Position numbers and translations under genes: made by a program. Source: Flavobacterium ranwuense (GTDB taxonomy: Bacteria; Bacteroidota; Bacteroidia; Flavobacteriales; Flavobacteriaceae). Taken from it: a DNA stretch of 64,000 nucleotides. Numbering within the stretch: the stretch's first letter is position 1; the number at the start of each line of letters is the position of its first letter. Shown in pieces: positions 9,115 to 17,913 of the stretch. The DNA lies in contig NZ_SMLH01000003.1 in the NCBI RefSeq assembly GCF_004349315.1, positions 248,001 through 312,000 on the forward strand. The letters run 5' to 3'. The notes below the pieces were generated by a model. It ran no database searches and had not been told where the DNA came from. It saw only the letters and a list, made by a program, of their open reading frames with translations.

Positions 9115-9648
9115 ATGAAAACATTAAAAGGCGATAACATCTATATTCGTGCATTAGAACCCAATGATTTGGAGTTTGTATATGCCATAGAAAACGACCA
9201 GAGCATTTGGGAAGTCAGTAATACGCATACGCCTTACAGCCGGTTTTTAGTCAAACAGTATTTAGAAAATGCCCATCAGGATATTTATGAAGCCAAGCAA
9301 TTGCGATTGGCTATTTGTCAAGATCAGGATTTTCCAGCCTTAGGTCTAATCGATTTATTTGATTTTGATCCAAAGAATAATAGGGCAGGAGTGGGTATCG
9401 TTATCCAAGACAACGAAAACCGAAAACAGAATATTGGTTCAGAAGCTTTGGGGTTATTAATCGAATATGCTTTTTGTAATCTTAATTTACATCAATTATA
9501 TGCAAATATAGGAACCGAAAATGAAGCTAGTAAAGCTCTTTTTACTAAATTTGGATTCGAAATGATGGGTGTAAAAAAAGATTGGACCTTTGTGAACGGC
9601 GTTTATAAAGACGAAGCTATTTTTCAATTAATCAATACTAAATTTTAA
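9115..9648 (+). CDS. GNAT acetyltransferase (RimJ/RimL type)
   Basis: A 177-aa acetyl-CoA-dependent N-acetyltransferase. The fold is recognisable from the N-terminal IRALEPNDLEFVYAIEND, the acetyl-CoA loop around ENRKQNIGSEAL (near 103-115) and the C-terminal NEASKALFTKFGFEMMG. This pattern is shared by ribosomal-protein acetyltransferases and by polyamine or drug acetyltransferases; the substrate cannot be told. A tract of CCCTAA-like words just upstream is intergenic. Confidence 0.8.
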   Translation: MKTLKGDNIYIRALEPNDLEFVYAIENDQSIWEVSNTHTPYSRFLVKQYLENAHQDIYEAKQLRLAICQDQDFPALGLIDLFDFDPKNNRAGVGIVIQDNENRKQNIGSEALGLLIEYAFCNLNLHQLYANIGTENEASKALFTKFGFEMMGVKKDWTFVNGVYKDEAIFQLINTKF

Positions 9649-9742
9649 AGTTTTTAGTTTTAAATCAGTACTATTTCAAAATCAAATAAATAGGAATAAT
9701 GGTCGTGTCATGATTCCACAAAAAAAACAAATAATACCACCT

Positions 9743-10783
9743 ATGAATATTAAGAAAATTATCACCATTGCTTCTGTTGTTTTAATATCAATATTAATGA
9801 TTTATGGATTAATACTTTTGAAACAAATTTTTTCTGCCAACACAAAATTTGCGGATAAAGAAGTGTATGTCTACGTTCCAACCGATTCTAAATACGAAGA
9901 TGTCAAGAAGATAATCGCACCGTACATAGAGAATATGGATCGTTTTGAAATGGTAGCAAATAAAAGAGGCTATTCTGATAATGTAATCCCGGGTCGTTTT
10001 CTATTCACAAAAGGGATGAACAGTTATGAATTGGTAAAAACCTTGAGACTTAATTCGCCTGTGAAATTGGCATTCAATAATCAGGAACGAGTGGAGAATT
10101 TGGCTGGACGTGTAGGTTCTCAAATAGAAGCCGACAGTTTATCATTATTAACTTCGTTCAAAGATTCTATTTTCCTGAAAGAAAACGGGTTCAATGAAGA
10201 AAATGTTTTGGTTATGTTTATTCCTAATACGTATGAGATTTATTGGAATACTACGGCTGAAAAGTTTCGCGATAAAATGATAAAAGAATACCGTAATTTT
10301 TGGAATAAAGAAAGAGTTGCCAAAGCTCAAAAACAAGGGTTAACTCCAATTGAAGCAACTATTCTGGCTTCAATCGTACACAAAGAATCCGTTAAAAAAG
10401 ACGAGAGACCTAGAATTGCAGGCGTGTATTTGAATCGTTTAAGAGCGCAAATGCCATTGCAAGCTGATCCAACCGTTATTTTTGCGATGAAAAAGAAATC
10501 GAATGATTTTGACCAAGTCATCAAAAGGGTTTTTTACAATGATTTGACGATGAGTCATCCCTACAATACGTATATGAATGTAGGACTTCCTCCTGGGCCT
10601 ATCGCCATGCCTGATATTACAGCATTAGAAGCTGTTTTAGATCCTGAGAAAAATAATTTCATTTACTTCTGTGCCAGTGTGGAGCGTTTTGGATACCACG
10701 AGTTTGCAGCTACATTAGAGGAACACAATAAAAACGCCAAAAAATATTCGGATTGGATCAACAGTCAAGGCGTAAAAAGGTAG
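9743..10783 (+). CDS. mltG: Endolytic transglycosylase MltG (YceG-like)
   Basis: Cuts nascent glycan strands at the inner membrane and so sets their length. One transmembrane helix at the N-terminus (about residues 5-27) anchors a periplasmic LytM-like/YceG domain. The catalytic Glu lies in ILASIVHKES, followed by the conserved VYLNRLRAQMPLQADPTVIFAM and by GLPPGPIAMP near the end. An upstream ATG at 9710 adds 11 residues with no membrane character, so the internal Met was preferred. Its last 31 bases overlap the start of the next gene. Confidence 0.9.
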   Translation: MNIKKIITIASVVLISILMIYGLILLKQIFSANTKFADKEVYVYVPTDSKYEDVKKIIAPYIENMDRFEMVANKRGYSDNVIPGRFLFTKGMNSYELVKTLRLNSPVKLAFNNQERVENLAGRVGSQIEADSLSLLTSFKDSIFLKENGFNEENVLVMFIPNTYEIYWNTTAEKFRDKMIKEYRNFWNKERVAKAQKQGLTPIEATILASIVHKESVKKDERPRIAGVYLNRLRAQMPLQADPTVIFAMKKKSNDFDQVIKRVFYNDLTMSHPYNTYMNVGLPPGPIAMPDITALEAVLDPEKNNFIYFCASVERFGYHEFAATLEEHNKNAKKYSDWINSQGVKR

Positions 10784-11700
10784 TTTTGGGATTTAAAGTA
10801 TTCCTTATATTTTTACTCTTAGTTGGATTTCAAAGTGGCCATTCACAAAATAAATCGGATAGTTTCTTTAAGCCATCCGATTCTTTACACCTAAAAAGGC
10901 AAAATACAGTTGTCATTTCCGAAGCAGTTTTGGCTACGGGAACTTTAATAGGTTTAAACCAAGTTTGGTACGCCGATTATCCCAAATCTGATTTTCATTT
11001 TATAAATGACAACTCAGACTGGCTTCAAATGGATAAAGCCGGTCATGTATTTTCGTCGTATCATTTGGGGCGATTTGGTGCCGAAATGCTGCAATGGAGT
11101 GGTGTCAATAAAAAAAATCAAATGCTGTACGGAGCGGGCTTAGGCTTTGCGTTTTTAACTGCAGTTGAGGTTTTAGATGGATATTCCTCTGAATGGGGCG
11201 CTTCATTAGGGGATGTTGTTGCTAATGCCTCCGGGACAGCTTTATATGTTTCACAAGAATTAATATGGAAGGAACAGCGTATTACACCTAAATTTTCTTT
11301 TCATACTACAAAATATGCCGGATACAGACCAGAGGTTTTAGGAAGTTCATTTACAGAGGAAATTCTAAAAGACTATAATGGACAAACGTATTGGCTTTCG
11401 GTCAATTTACATTCTTTTGCTAAAGGCTCAAAAATACCAAAATGGCTCAACTTGGCTTTGGGATATGGGGCCGACGGTATGATAACTGGAAATAAAGAAG
11501 ATACTTCCCCCGTTTTAACGTCTAATCCACGAAGAGTCAGACAATTTTACTTGAGTTTAGATGTCGATTTGACAAAAATTAAGACGAAATCTCGTTTTTT
11601 AAAGACTGTTTTTTCCATTTTTAATACCGTTAAAATTCCTGCGCCGACAATCGAATTTGTGCGTTTTAACGATATAAAATACCACTTAATCTATTTTTAG
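10753..11700 (+). CDS. DUF2279-like exported protein
   Basis: A 315-aa protein with an N-terminal signal peptide (KVFLIFLLLVGFQSGHSQ) and a region with the character of the DUF2279 (YfiM-like) family: WLQMDKAGHVFSSYHLGRFGAEM, AGLGFAFLTAVEVLDG and SSEWGASLGDVVANASG, i.e. short hydrophobic helices around conserved His, Glu and Asp. The rest looks like a membrane-embedded or periplasmic domain. Function unknown. The ATG at 10753 overlaps mltG by 31 bases; a TTG at 10786, just after the mltG stop, would give a shorter, cleaner signal peptide. Translational coupling with mltG is likely either way. Confidence 0.75.
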   Translation: MDQQSRRKKVVLGFKVFLIFLLLVGFQSGHSQNKSDSFFKPSDSLHLKRQNTVVISEAVLATGTLIGLNQVWYADYPKSDFHFINDNSDWLQMDKAGHVFSSYHLGRFGAEMLQWSGVNKKNQMLYGAGLGFAFLTAVEVLDGYSSEWGASLGDVVANASGTALYVSQELIWKEQRITPKFSFHTTKYAGYRPEVLGSSFTEEILKDYNGQTYWLSVNLHSFAKGSKIPKWLNLALGYGADGMITGNKEDTSPVLTSNPRRVRQFYLSLDVDLTKIKTKSRFLKTVFSIFNTVKIPAPTIEFVRFNDIKYHLIYF

Positions 11701-11742
11701 AAAAGTTTAACTTGCTGATTATCAGTATAATTATTTTTATTG

Positions 11743-11750
11743 TATCTTTG
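11743..11750 (+). promoter_or_regulatory. Promoter -7 element
   Basis: TATCTTTG followed by CGC, matching TAnnTTTG, 47 bases before the ATG of the lysozyme-fold gene. A separate promoter here would uncouple it from the mltG pair. Confidence 0.5.
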
Positions 11751-11797
11751 CGCATAGAAATTTCTTAACGGGACAGCGTTTTGAAGAAAAACAATTT

Positions 11798-12445
11798 ATG
11801 ATAAAGAAGTGGTATTTTTACACTAGTCTGACTGTAATTACAGTTTTTTTAAGCTCAGGTTTTAAACCGTTTAACTTAGAAACCAGCCCTTGGTTTCTTA
11901 TCAATGAAGAAGAGGGAACGCACTACTTATTTCCTTCTGAAAAGCAAGAAGATTACACCAATCTGAACATCCCTTTTACTGGAAATTTTTTCGTTGGCTT
12001 TAAAGAAGCAATCGGATACAGAGAATCTGAAAGTAAATATAAAAAAATCAATTCTTTAGGATATTTAGGCAAATACCAATTTGGTATTGAGACCTTAAAG
12101 TCTGTTGGAGTTCGCAATAGTTCTACTTTTTTAAATAGTCCTGAGTTACAGGAAAAAGCATTTATCGCACTTTTGGCTAAAAATAAATGGGAGCTGAAAA
12201 AGGAAATTGAAAAATACGAAGGAACAATACTCAACGGAATACATGTTACTGAATCTGGGATTTTAGCAGCTGCTCATCTTGGTGGTGCAGGATCAGTAAA
12301 AAAGTACTTTAAAAATAAGGGTAAACGTTATTTTAGAGATGCTTACGGAACTTCCATAAGAACTTATATGAAACTATTTGGCGGTTATGATACTTCGTCT
12401 ATTGTTGCGGATAGCAATGCAAACGTAAAAAACATACAGATCTAA
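11798..12445 (+). CDS. Exported lysozyme-fold (lytic transglycosylase-like) protein
   Basis: A 215-aa protein with a signal peptide or anchor (about 1-22). The core FKEAIGYRESESKYKKINSL then GYLGKYQFG is the pattern of the lysozyme-like superfamily: a catalytic Glu in GYRES followed by the G-x-x-Q-F strand seen in transglycosylases; LAAAHLGGAGSVKKYF further on matches the helix that lines the cleft. It probably cuts peptidoglycan in the periplasm, consistent with mltG nearby. It has its own promoter and a strong terminator. The exact family is unsure and substrate specificity unknown. Confidence 0.65.
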   Translation: MIKKWYFYTSLTVITVFLSSGFKPFNLETSPWFLINEEEGTHYLFPSEKQEDYTNLNIPFTGNFFVGFKEAIGYRESESKYKKINSLGYLGKYQFGIETLKSVGVRNSSTFLNSPELQEKAFIALLAKNKWELKKEIEKYEGTILNGIHVTESGILAAAHLGGAGSVKKYFKNKGKRYFRDAYGTSIRTYMKLFGGYDTSSIVADSNANVKNIQI

Positions 12446-12461
12446 TAGTCAAAAATAAAAT

Positions 12462-12501
12462 AAAAAAGGCTGTCTGAATTATTTTTGGCAGCCTTTTTTT
12501 T
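12462..12501. terminator. Bidirectional terminator
   Basis: Arms AAAAAAGGCTGTC and GGCAGCCTTTTTT (12462-12474, 12487-12499) with one G-T pair, between the convergent lysozyme-fold and PepSY-like genes. Confidence 0.75.
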
Positions 12502-12514
12502 ATTCTAAATCGAA

Positions 12515-13033
12515 TTATTTCGCTTTAAGAATTTCCCCATTGGGACGTACCACTAATTTCATGGTTTCTTTATCTTTTTTGATTTTAATGTTATATTGTT
12601 TTTTGATAATATCCCCTTCTTCCTGTGAATAAAGAAAAGTGTCATTTACAATTGACCAACCGGGATATGTTCTGTAAATAGAATAGATAACCTCACTGGG
12701 AAGCTTTACGTTTTTGAATTCTTCCACAACGCGTATTAATTTTCCGTTTTCATTATAAGTAGCGGTCAAAGAACCGTTTTTCACTTCCATTACGACAAGG
12801 TATTCTTCAAATCCTTCAGCATCTTTACCTAAATCATAGGCAATAAATTTTTCTTCTACGGTTCTTACTCTTTGGTCAGGATTATTATCAGGAATATAAA
12901 CAGAAAAATCTGTTCCAACTCTCTTAATAACCACACCGGGTAGTTCTTCGATTTTAATTTTACCTTTTTCAGTTACTTGGGAATATGATGCTATAGTAAC
13001 ACTTAAAAAAAGTAAAATAATAAGAGATTTCAT
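12515..13033 (-). CDS. Exported PepSY-like protein (copy 1)
   Basis: A 172-aa secreted protein with a clear signal peptide (MKSLIILLFLSVTIASYSQ). The rest resembles the PepSY-like fold found widely in Bacteroidetes: two similar halves, the second ending with KLVVRPNGEILKAK. It is clearly a paralogue of the gene at 23506-24036: shared runs include FIAYDLG, GSLTATYNENGKL and YSQ-EGDI-KK-YN. Function unknown; PepSY-like proteins are often proposed to inhibit or bind proteases. The region upstream of the two paralogues is also similar, so the duplication took the promoter along. Confidence 0.65.
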   Translation of the reverse strand: MKSLIILLFLSVTIASYSQVTEKGKIKIEELPGVVIKRVGTDFSVYIPDNNPDQRVRTVEEKFIAYDLGKDAEGFEEYLVVMEVKNGSLTATYNENGKLIRVVEEFKNVKLPSEVIYSIYRTYPGWSIVNDTFLYSQEEGDIIKKQYNIKIKKDKETMKLVVRPNGEILKAK

Positions 13034-13373
13034 AATATTTAGTTTTAAATTAATAAATGAGTTTTTATAATTCCAATAAACAAATAAATCATTAAGGCAT
13101 ATTGTTTTACTTCCCCTTTTCTTTAGATTTAACTATCTATATATCAATGTTTTAAAATTTATATTTTTTAAAAAAAATAAATATGCTTATGTAAATTTAG
13201 CTTTTTAATTTAGTTTTTAGCGTTAATTTATACCATAAGTTATGTTAATAAAATTAGTTAAATTGCCTCTTTTTTAATAGGAATAGTATATTTTTAATCT
13301 GTAAAATAAAACAAAAAAGCACCAATCTTTTGATTAGTGCTTTAGATAGAATTGACAATTATAGTGTCCTTTT
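13034..13373. promoter_or_regulatory. Upstream region shared with paralogue at 24037
   Basis: Non-coding. Two blocks recur upstream of the second PepSY-like gene: TTAAGGC then TACTTCCCCTTTTC near 13091-13121 (compare TTAAGGC then TTCTTCCCCTTTTT near 24096-24126), each with TTCCCC about 78 bases from its ATG, and AATTGCCTCTTTTTTAATAGG at 13261 (compare AATTACCTTTTTTTCATAGG at 24222). These are candidate regulatory sites. The left end of the mutB terminator also lies here. Confidence 0.5.
13316..13346 (-). terminator. Terminator after mutB
   Basis: Arms AAAGCACCAATC and GATTAGTGCTTT (13316-13327, 13332-13343), one mismatch, with a U-run downstream in the minus direction (AAAAACAAAA on the plus strand). 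Confidence 0.75.
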
Positions 13374-15512
13374 TTATTCGAAACTGTCTATTAAAATTTC
13401 TAATATTTTAATGGCAGCTTCGCTGATTTTTGTTCCAGGCCCAAATACGGCAACTGCACCGGCATCAAACAAAAATTGGTAATCTTGCGCAGGAATTACT
13501 CCGCCCACAACCACCATTATATCTTCTCGACCGTATTTTTTTAGCTCTTCGATTACTTGCGGCACAAGGGTTTTGTGCCCTGCCGCGAGTGATGAAACGC
13601 CCAGAATGTGAACGTCGTTTTCTACCGCTTGTTTCGCAGCTTCAGCCGGTGTTTGAAAAAGTGGACCTATGTCAACATCAAAACCTACATCTGCATAACC
13701 TGTAGCCACAACTTTAGCACCACGATCGTGCCCGTCTTGCCCCATTTTGGCAATCATTATTCGAGGGCGACGTCCTTCTTTTTCAGCAAATTCATCTGCT
13801 AACTGTTTTGCTTTTTCAAAACTTTTGTCGTCTTTTATTTCTTTACTATACACACCGCTAAAGGATTTAATTTGTGCTTTGTATCTTCCAAAAACCGCTT
13901 CCAGTGCATCACTGATTTCTCCTAATGTTGTTCGGTTTCTAGCCGCTTCTACGGCAATTTCCAGTAAATTACCTTCTCCTGTTTGAGCACAAAGGGTTAG
14001 TTTTTTTAGTGAATTTTGGACTTTTTCTGTATCTCTGGTTGCTTTAATTCTATCCAATTGTTCCAATTGTTGCTTGCGAACCATTTGGTTGTCTACATCC
14101 AGTATCTGTAAAGGATCTTCTTTTTCTAATCGGTATTGATTTACGCCCACAATAATATCCTGACCGCTGTCTATTCTCGCTTGTTTTCTGGCCGCCGCTT
14201 CCTCTATTCTAAGTTTTGGAATTCCAGATTCAATGGCTTTGGTCATTCCGCCCAGTTCTTCGACTTCTTCAATAAGTTTCCAAGCATTTTCGGCTATTTC
14301 ATTCGTCAAGCTTTCTACATAATAACTGCCGGCCCAGGGATCAACGGTTTTTGTGATTTTAGTTTCTTCTTGTAAATATAGCTGTGTGTTTCTGGCAATT
14401 CTTGCAGAGAAATCTGTTGGTAAAGCTATAGCTTCATCCAAAGCATTGGTGTGTAAGGATTGTGTTCCTCCAAAAGCAGCTGCGGCAGCTTCAATACAGG
14501 TTCGAGCTACATTGTTAAAAGGATCTTGCTCCGTTAAGCTCCAACCCGAAGTTTGACAATGGGTTCGCAAGGCTAATGATTTATCGTCTTTTGGTTCAAA
14601 TTGTTTTACCAGTTTTGCCCATATCATTCTTCCCGCACGCATTTTGGCAATTTCCATAAAATGGTTCATTCCAATCGCCCAGAAAAATGATAATCGTGGA
14701 GCAAACTCATCAATTTTCATTCCGGTCGCTAATCCAGTTCTAATGTATTCCAATCCATCAGCTAGTGTGTAAGCCAATTCGATATCAGCAGTGGCTCCCG
14801 CTTCCTGCATGTGATAACCAGAAATGGAAATAGAATTGAATTTCGGCATTTTTTTGCTGGTAAATTCAAAAATATCAGCGATTATTTTCATTGAAGGAGT
14901 TGGAGGATAAATATACGTGTTGCGCACCATGAACTCTTTCAGAATATCATTTTGTATCGTACCGGAAAGTAATTCGGGTTTTACACCTTGTTCTTCAGCA
15001 GCGACAATGTAGAAAGCCATAATAGGCAAAACAGCACCATTCATCGTCATGGAAACTGACATTTCATCCAACGGAATTTGGTCGAATAATACTTTCATAT
15101 CTTCGACGGAGTCAATCGCAACTCCCGCTTTTCCTACATCGCCTACTACACGTTCATGATCAGAGTCATAACCGCGATGTGTAGGTAAATCAAAAGCTAT
15201 GGAAAGTCCTTTTTGACCCGCAGCCAGATTTCTTCTGTAAAAAGCATTGCTTTCTTCAGCAGTTGAAAATCCTGCATATTGGCGAACGGTCCAAGGTCGG
15301 CGAACGTACATCGTAGCGTAAGGTCCGCGTAAATTTGGTGCAAAACCGGCGCCAAAATCAAGATGAGCAAGATTCTCAATGTCTTGTTCCGAGTACGTTG
15401 GTTTTAGTTCGATTCCTTCTGCTGTTAGAAATGAAGCAGCCAAAGAATTTTCATTCTCCACTTTTAACGGCGTATTTTCTAATTTTATATGTTGTAAATC
15501 TTTTCTTTTCAT
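13374..15512 (-). CDS. mutB: Methylmalonyl-CoA mutase, large (catalytic) subunit
   Basis: B12-dependent isomerase interconverting succinyl-CoA and (R)-methylmalonyl-CoA. Residues about 30-560 form the TIM-barrel CoA-binding domain ([32 protein letters not shown] segments, [17 protein letters not shown]). The C-terminal B12 domain has the DxHxxG cobalt-ligand motif with H595 (DGHDRG), then [12 protein letters not shown] and VVGGVIP. At 712 aa it is full length. Normally mutA lies directly before it; here a toxin-antitoxin pair intervenes. The partner GTPase MeaB is 38 kb away at 51755. Confidence 0.95.
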   Translation of the reverse strand: MKRKDLQHIKLENTPLKVENENSLAASFLTAEGIELKPTYSEQDIENLAHLDFGAGFAPNLRGPYATMYVRRPWTVRQYAGFSTAEESNAFYRRNLAAGQKGLSIAFDLPTHRGYDSDHERVVGDVGKAGVAIDSVEDMKVLFDQIPLDEMSVSMTMNGAVLPIMAFYIVAAEEQGVKPELLSGTIQNDILKEFMVRNTYIYPPTPSMKIIADIFEFTSKKMPKFNSISISGYHMQEAGATADIELAYTLADGLEYIRTGLATGMKIDEFAPRLSFFWAIGMNHFMEIAKMRAGRMIWAKLVKQFEPKDDKSLALRTHCQTSGWSLTEQDPFNNVARTCIEAAAAAFGGTQSLHTNALDEAIALPTDFSARIARNTQLYLQEETKITKTVDPWAGSYYVESLTNEIAENAWKLIEEVEELGGMTKAIESGIPKLRIEEAAARKQARIDSGQDIIVGVNQYRLEKEDPLQILDVDNQMVRKQQLEQLDRIKATRDTEKVQNSLKKLTLCAQTGEGNLLEIAVEAARNRTTLGEISDALEAVFGRYKAQIKSFSGVYSKEIKDDKSFEKAKQLADEFAEKEGRRPRIMIAKMGQDGHDRGAKVVATGYADVGFDVDIGPLFQTPAEAAKQAVENDVHILGVSSLAAGHKTLVPQVIEELKKYGREDIMVVVGGVIPAQDYQFLFDAGAVAVFGPGTKISEAAIKILEILIDSFE

Positions 15513-15548
15513 TTATTTTAGCACAAAGATTATAGTTTTTTGAAATTT

Positions 15549-15851
15549 TTAATTCCTTTCAATCCATATTTCAGCATTTCTTGAAGTATGAAAAATAGCT
15601 TTAATTACAATTATGTTATCGTAACTATTGAAATGAATTAAGTATGGAAAATTTTCAATTAAAGCCACTCTAGAATTGTCATATCTTATTTGAAACAGTA
15701 GCGGATTTAACTTAATTATTTTTAAACTTTCTCTAAAAGACTTGGTGAACCTTTCTCCTAGTTTAGGCTGAATGCTTTTGTACCAATCCAAAGTTGTTTT
15801 GAAATCAAGTTTAGCTTCCTCTACAATTACAATTTTATATTTCACCGTCAA
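15549..15851 (-). CDS. RelE/ParE-family toxin
   Basis: A 100-aa protein of the RelE/ParE superfamily of type II toxins: KYKIVIVEEAKLDFKTTLDWY (alpha-1 with A-x-x-D), LGERFTKSFRESLKIIKLNP, then the beta strands FPYLIHF and IIVIKAIFHTSRNAEIW, with the conserved FH-SRN at the end. ParE members poison gyrase and RelE members cut mRNA on the ribosome; which applies here is not clear. It overlaps the antitoxin gene by 17 bases, and begins 36 bases from the mutB start codon. Confidence 0.85.
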   Translation of the reverse strand: MTVKYKIVIVEEAKLDFKTTLDWYKSIQPKLGERFTKSFRESLKIIKLNPLLFQIRYDNSRVALIENFPYLIHFNSYDNIIVIKAIFHTSRNAEIWIERN

Positions 15852-16068
15852 TTTCTTTTAGAAAATCATCAATGTCTTGAGCTGAAGAAGGATTTTTAAG
15901 ATATTTCTCCGTTCTTTCTCTAACTTGGTCTATTTGCCATTGAGGGATTTCCACATTATTCGATTTAGGAAGAATAATCACTTCTACTTCATCAGCATTA
16001 AAATCATCGGGCAGTGTGATATTTATTTTGTGATTTCTCACCTTAACGATTTGTCTTATGGCTTCCAT
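15835..16068 (-). CDS. Antitoxin partner of RelE/ParE toxin
   Basis: A 77-aa acidic protein directly upstream of and overlapping the toxin gene, the usual antitoxin-first order. The N-terminal half (VKVRNHKINITLPDDFNADEVEVIILP) resembles an AbrB/SpoVT-like swapped-hairpin start or related DNA-binding strand; the C-terminal half (QVRERTEKYLKNPSSAQDIDDFLKEIDGEI) is a long acidic helix expected to wrap the toxin. The exact family is not certain; the role is inferred from position, overlap and composition. Confidence 0.75.
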   Translation of the reverse strand: MEAIRQIVKVRNHKINITLPDDFNADEVEVIILPKSNNVEIPQWQIDQVRERTEKYLKNPSSAQDIDDFLKEIDGEI

Positions 16069-16140
16069 TATTTTGTTTTTTTAGTAAAGTAAATATACTC
16101 TTTTGCAATGGTATTAAATCAAATAACAAAATCTGACTGA

Positions 16141-17505
16141 CTATTCAAGATCCAATCGCTCTTGTTCTATTTTTTCTGCCAATCGTTTTTCGATTATGGG
16201 TGTAATCAATGTTTTTCTTGGTTTGACTTTTACAAAAGGGAACAGCTCTAAATCATGTTTCATGGTATCCTGTTTGTTGGGATGTTTGTTTGTTCCCAAT
16301 AAAATTTCTTTACCGTTGTCAAATAATGCTTGAGCCGTATCTGCACTTTCCTGAATTTTTCTTTTGATGATTCCATCGTTAAGTTGTTTCAAGAAACCGC
16401 CATTTGCCTCAATATCTTTGAATAAAGCCAATGATTTTTCAGCTAATTGATTGGTAAGATTTTCGATATAATAACTGCCGTCAGCTGGATTATTAACTTT
16501 GTCAAAATAACTTTCATTTTTGAGAATCAACAATTGATTTCTCGCGATTCGGTCTCCAAATTCATTGTCTTTGTGGTACAACGCATCGTAAGGTAAGTTT
16601 GCAATAGCATCTGCTCCGCCAATAATAGCACTCATACACTCGGTAGTGGTTCGCAACATATTTACGTTAAAATCGTATAATGTTTTGTTTCGTTTTGTAG
16701 GCGAAACGATGATGTTGCAATCTAAGTTGTGGTTGTATTCTTTGGCAATCACATTAAAAAGTAATCGTAAGGCACGCAGTTTTGCAATTTCAAAAAAGTA
16801 ATTTGTCCCAACGGCAACTTCAAAAACAATGGGTTTATTTATAGCTTCAATTCTATTGAAATATTCATTGGCATGTCCTAAACTATAGGCAATTTGCTGC
16901 ACCATGTTGGCTCCGGCATTTTGATACAATGACGCATTGATGCTTATTAACGATACAGATGTTGTTGCTGCAGAAAGTAAATTCAGGGTGTCAAAATTGC
17001 TTTTTTCTTTGGTTGTAAACCAGTTTCCATCTTTGGCTAATTGCCCGATTGGATCCAGATTACAGAAAATAGTAGTATTGTTTTTCTTTGCAAAAGCATC
17101 AATTTTTTTGACGAAATCGATTGAGATAAAATCCAAATGAAAGTAAACGGTAACTTTTTCTAAAGGTAATTTCTCCAATAGATTGGTAACATCGATAGAC
17201 TCGTTTTCTATTGTAAAACGAAGACTATCAGCACCACGACTCAAGGAATCTAATGCTCTTTCGATTGATTTTTCAATATCGTAAACAAATACGTTTTGGC
17301 AAATTCTGAAATTTGTCGCTTTTGTAGTTACCGAAAAAACTTTTGAGAACTCATCTTTGTGATAAAAAGGTTTCACTTGGATGTCTTCGGGAGAATTCCA
17401 AACTAAGGTTTCATTATAATCAGCTCCATTGAGTTCAAACTGAATTTTTTGTTTCCATTGTTTGGAAGAAATGGGATTGAAATCATCGAAAAGATTTGTT
17501 GTCAT
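16141..17505 (-). CDS. mutA: Methylmalonyl-CoA mutase, small subunit
   Basis: Non-catalytic subunit of the heterodimeric mutase. It has the same barrel plan as MutB (HANEYFNRIEA, FFEIAKLRALRLLFNVIAKEYNH, MLRTTTECMSAIIGGADAIANLPYD, GSYYIENLTNQLAEKSL) but no C-terminal B12 domain with DxHxxG. At 454 aa it is shorter than the ~600-aa actinobacterial subunits, as usual for Bacteroidetes. It lies upstream of mutB on the same strand, but a toxin-antitoxin pair sits in the 628 bases between them. Confidence 0.9.
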   Translation of the reverse strand: MTTNLFDDFNPISSKQWKQKIQFELNGADYNETLVWNSPEDIQVKPFYHKDEFSKVFSVTTKATNFRICQNVFVYDIEKSIERALDSLSRGADSLRFTIENESIDVTNLLEKLPLEKVTVYFHLDFISIDFVKKIDAFAKKNNTTIFCNLDPIGQLAKDGNWFTTKEKSNFDTLNLLSAATTSVSLISINASLYQNAGANMVQQIAYSLGHANEYFNRIEAINKPIVFEVAVGTNYFFEIAKLRALRLLFNVIAKEYNHNLDCNIIVSPTKRNKTLYDFNVNMLRTTTECMSAIIGGADAIANLPYDALYHKDNEFGDRIARNQLLILKNESYFDKVNNPADGSYYIENLTNQLAEKSLALFKDIEANGGFLKQLNDGIIKRKIQESADTAQALFDNGKEILLGTNKHPNKQDTMKHDLELFPFVKVKPRKTLITPIIEKRLAEKIEQERLDLE

Positions 17506-17534
17506 TTTGTTTATGGTTTTTCTAATCCCAGCCT

Positions 17535-17560
17535 TCTCCGTCCCGAAGTTTCGGGGGAGA
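17535..17560. repeat. GC-rich hairpin between divIC-like and mutA genes
   Basis: TCTCC-GT-CCCGAA-GT-TTCGGG-GGAGA: eleven pairs with a two-base bulge, strikingly GC-rich for this genome. There is no T-run after it, so it is not an ordinary terminator; a related CCCGAAACTTCG lies at 30226-30237. Confidence 0.5.
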
Positions 17561-17579
17561 GTGAGCTGAACTTTGTGTT

Positions 17580-17900
17580 TTATTTTTCAATCGTGTCGCC
17601 TTCGAATTCAATGATATAAATATCTTCACTATCTTTTTTCATATAGTATTTCTCTCGGGCGTATTTTTCTATCTGTTCTGAGTTTTTTAACTGCTTGATA
17701 TTCTCTTGGTCTTTTTTTATTTCTTCCTTATAATAATTTGCATTGTCTTCCAATTCGTTGATTTGTTTGTCTAGAACACGATGTCCGAAATAGGAATAGT
17801 TATCCAGAAAAATCATCCAGGCAGCAAAAAATAACAAGACCCAGACATATTTGTTACTTAAAAATTTAAACCAAGGTTTGTCTTTATACGGATTTGTCAT
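17580..17900 (-). CDS. DivIC/FtsB-family septum protein
   Basis: A 106-aa bitopic membrane protein: short cytoplasmic start, one transmembrane helix (about residues 18-37), then a periplasmic coiled coil (INELEDNANYYKEEIKKDQENIKQLKNSEQIEKYAREKYYM) ending with the conserved ARE-YYMKK. That is the FtsB/DivIC plan; the partner is FtsL and the job is divisome assembly. It is followed in the same direction by mutA with a 74-base gap that holds a hairpin. Confidence 0.85.
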   Translation of the reverse strand: MTNPYKDKPWFKFLSNKYVWVLLFFAAWMIFLDNYSYFGHRVLDKQINELEDNANYYKEEIKKDQENIKQLKNSEQIEKYAREKYYMKKDSEDIYIIEFEGDTIEK

Positions 17901-17913
17901 TTTTTATTTTTTT

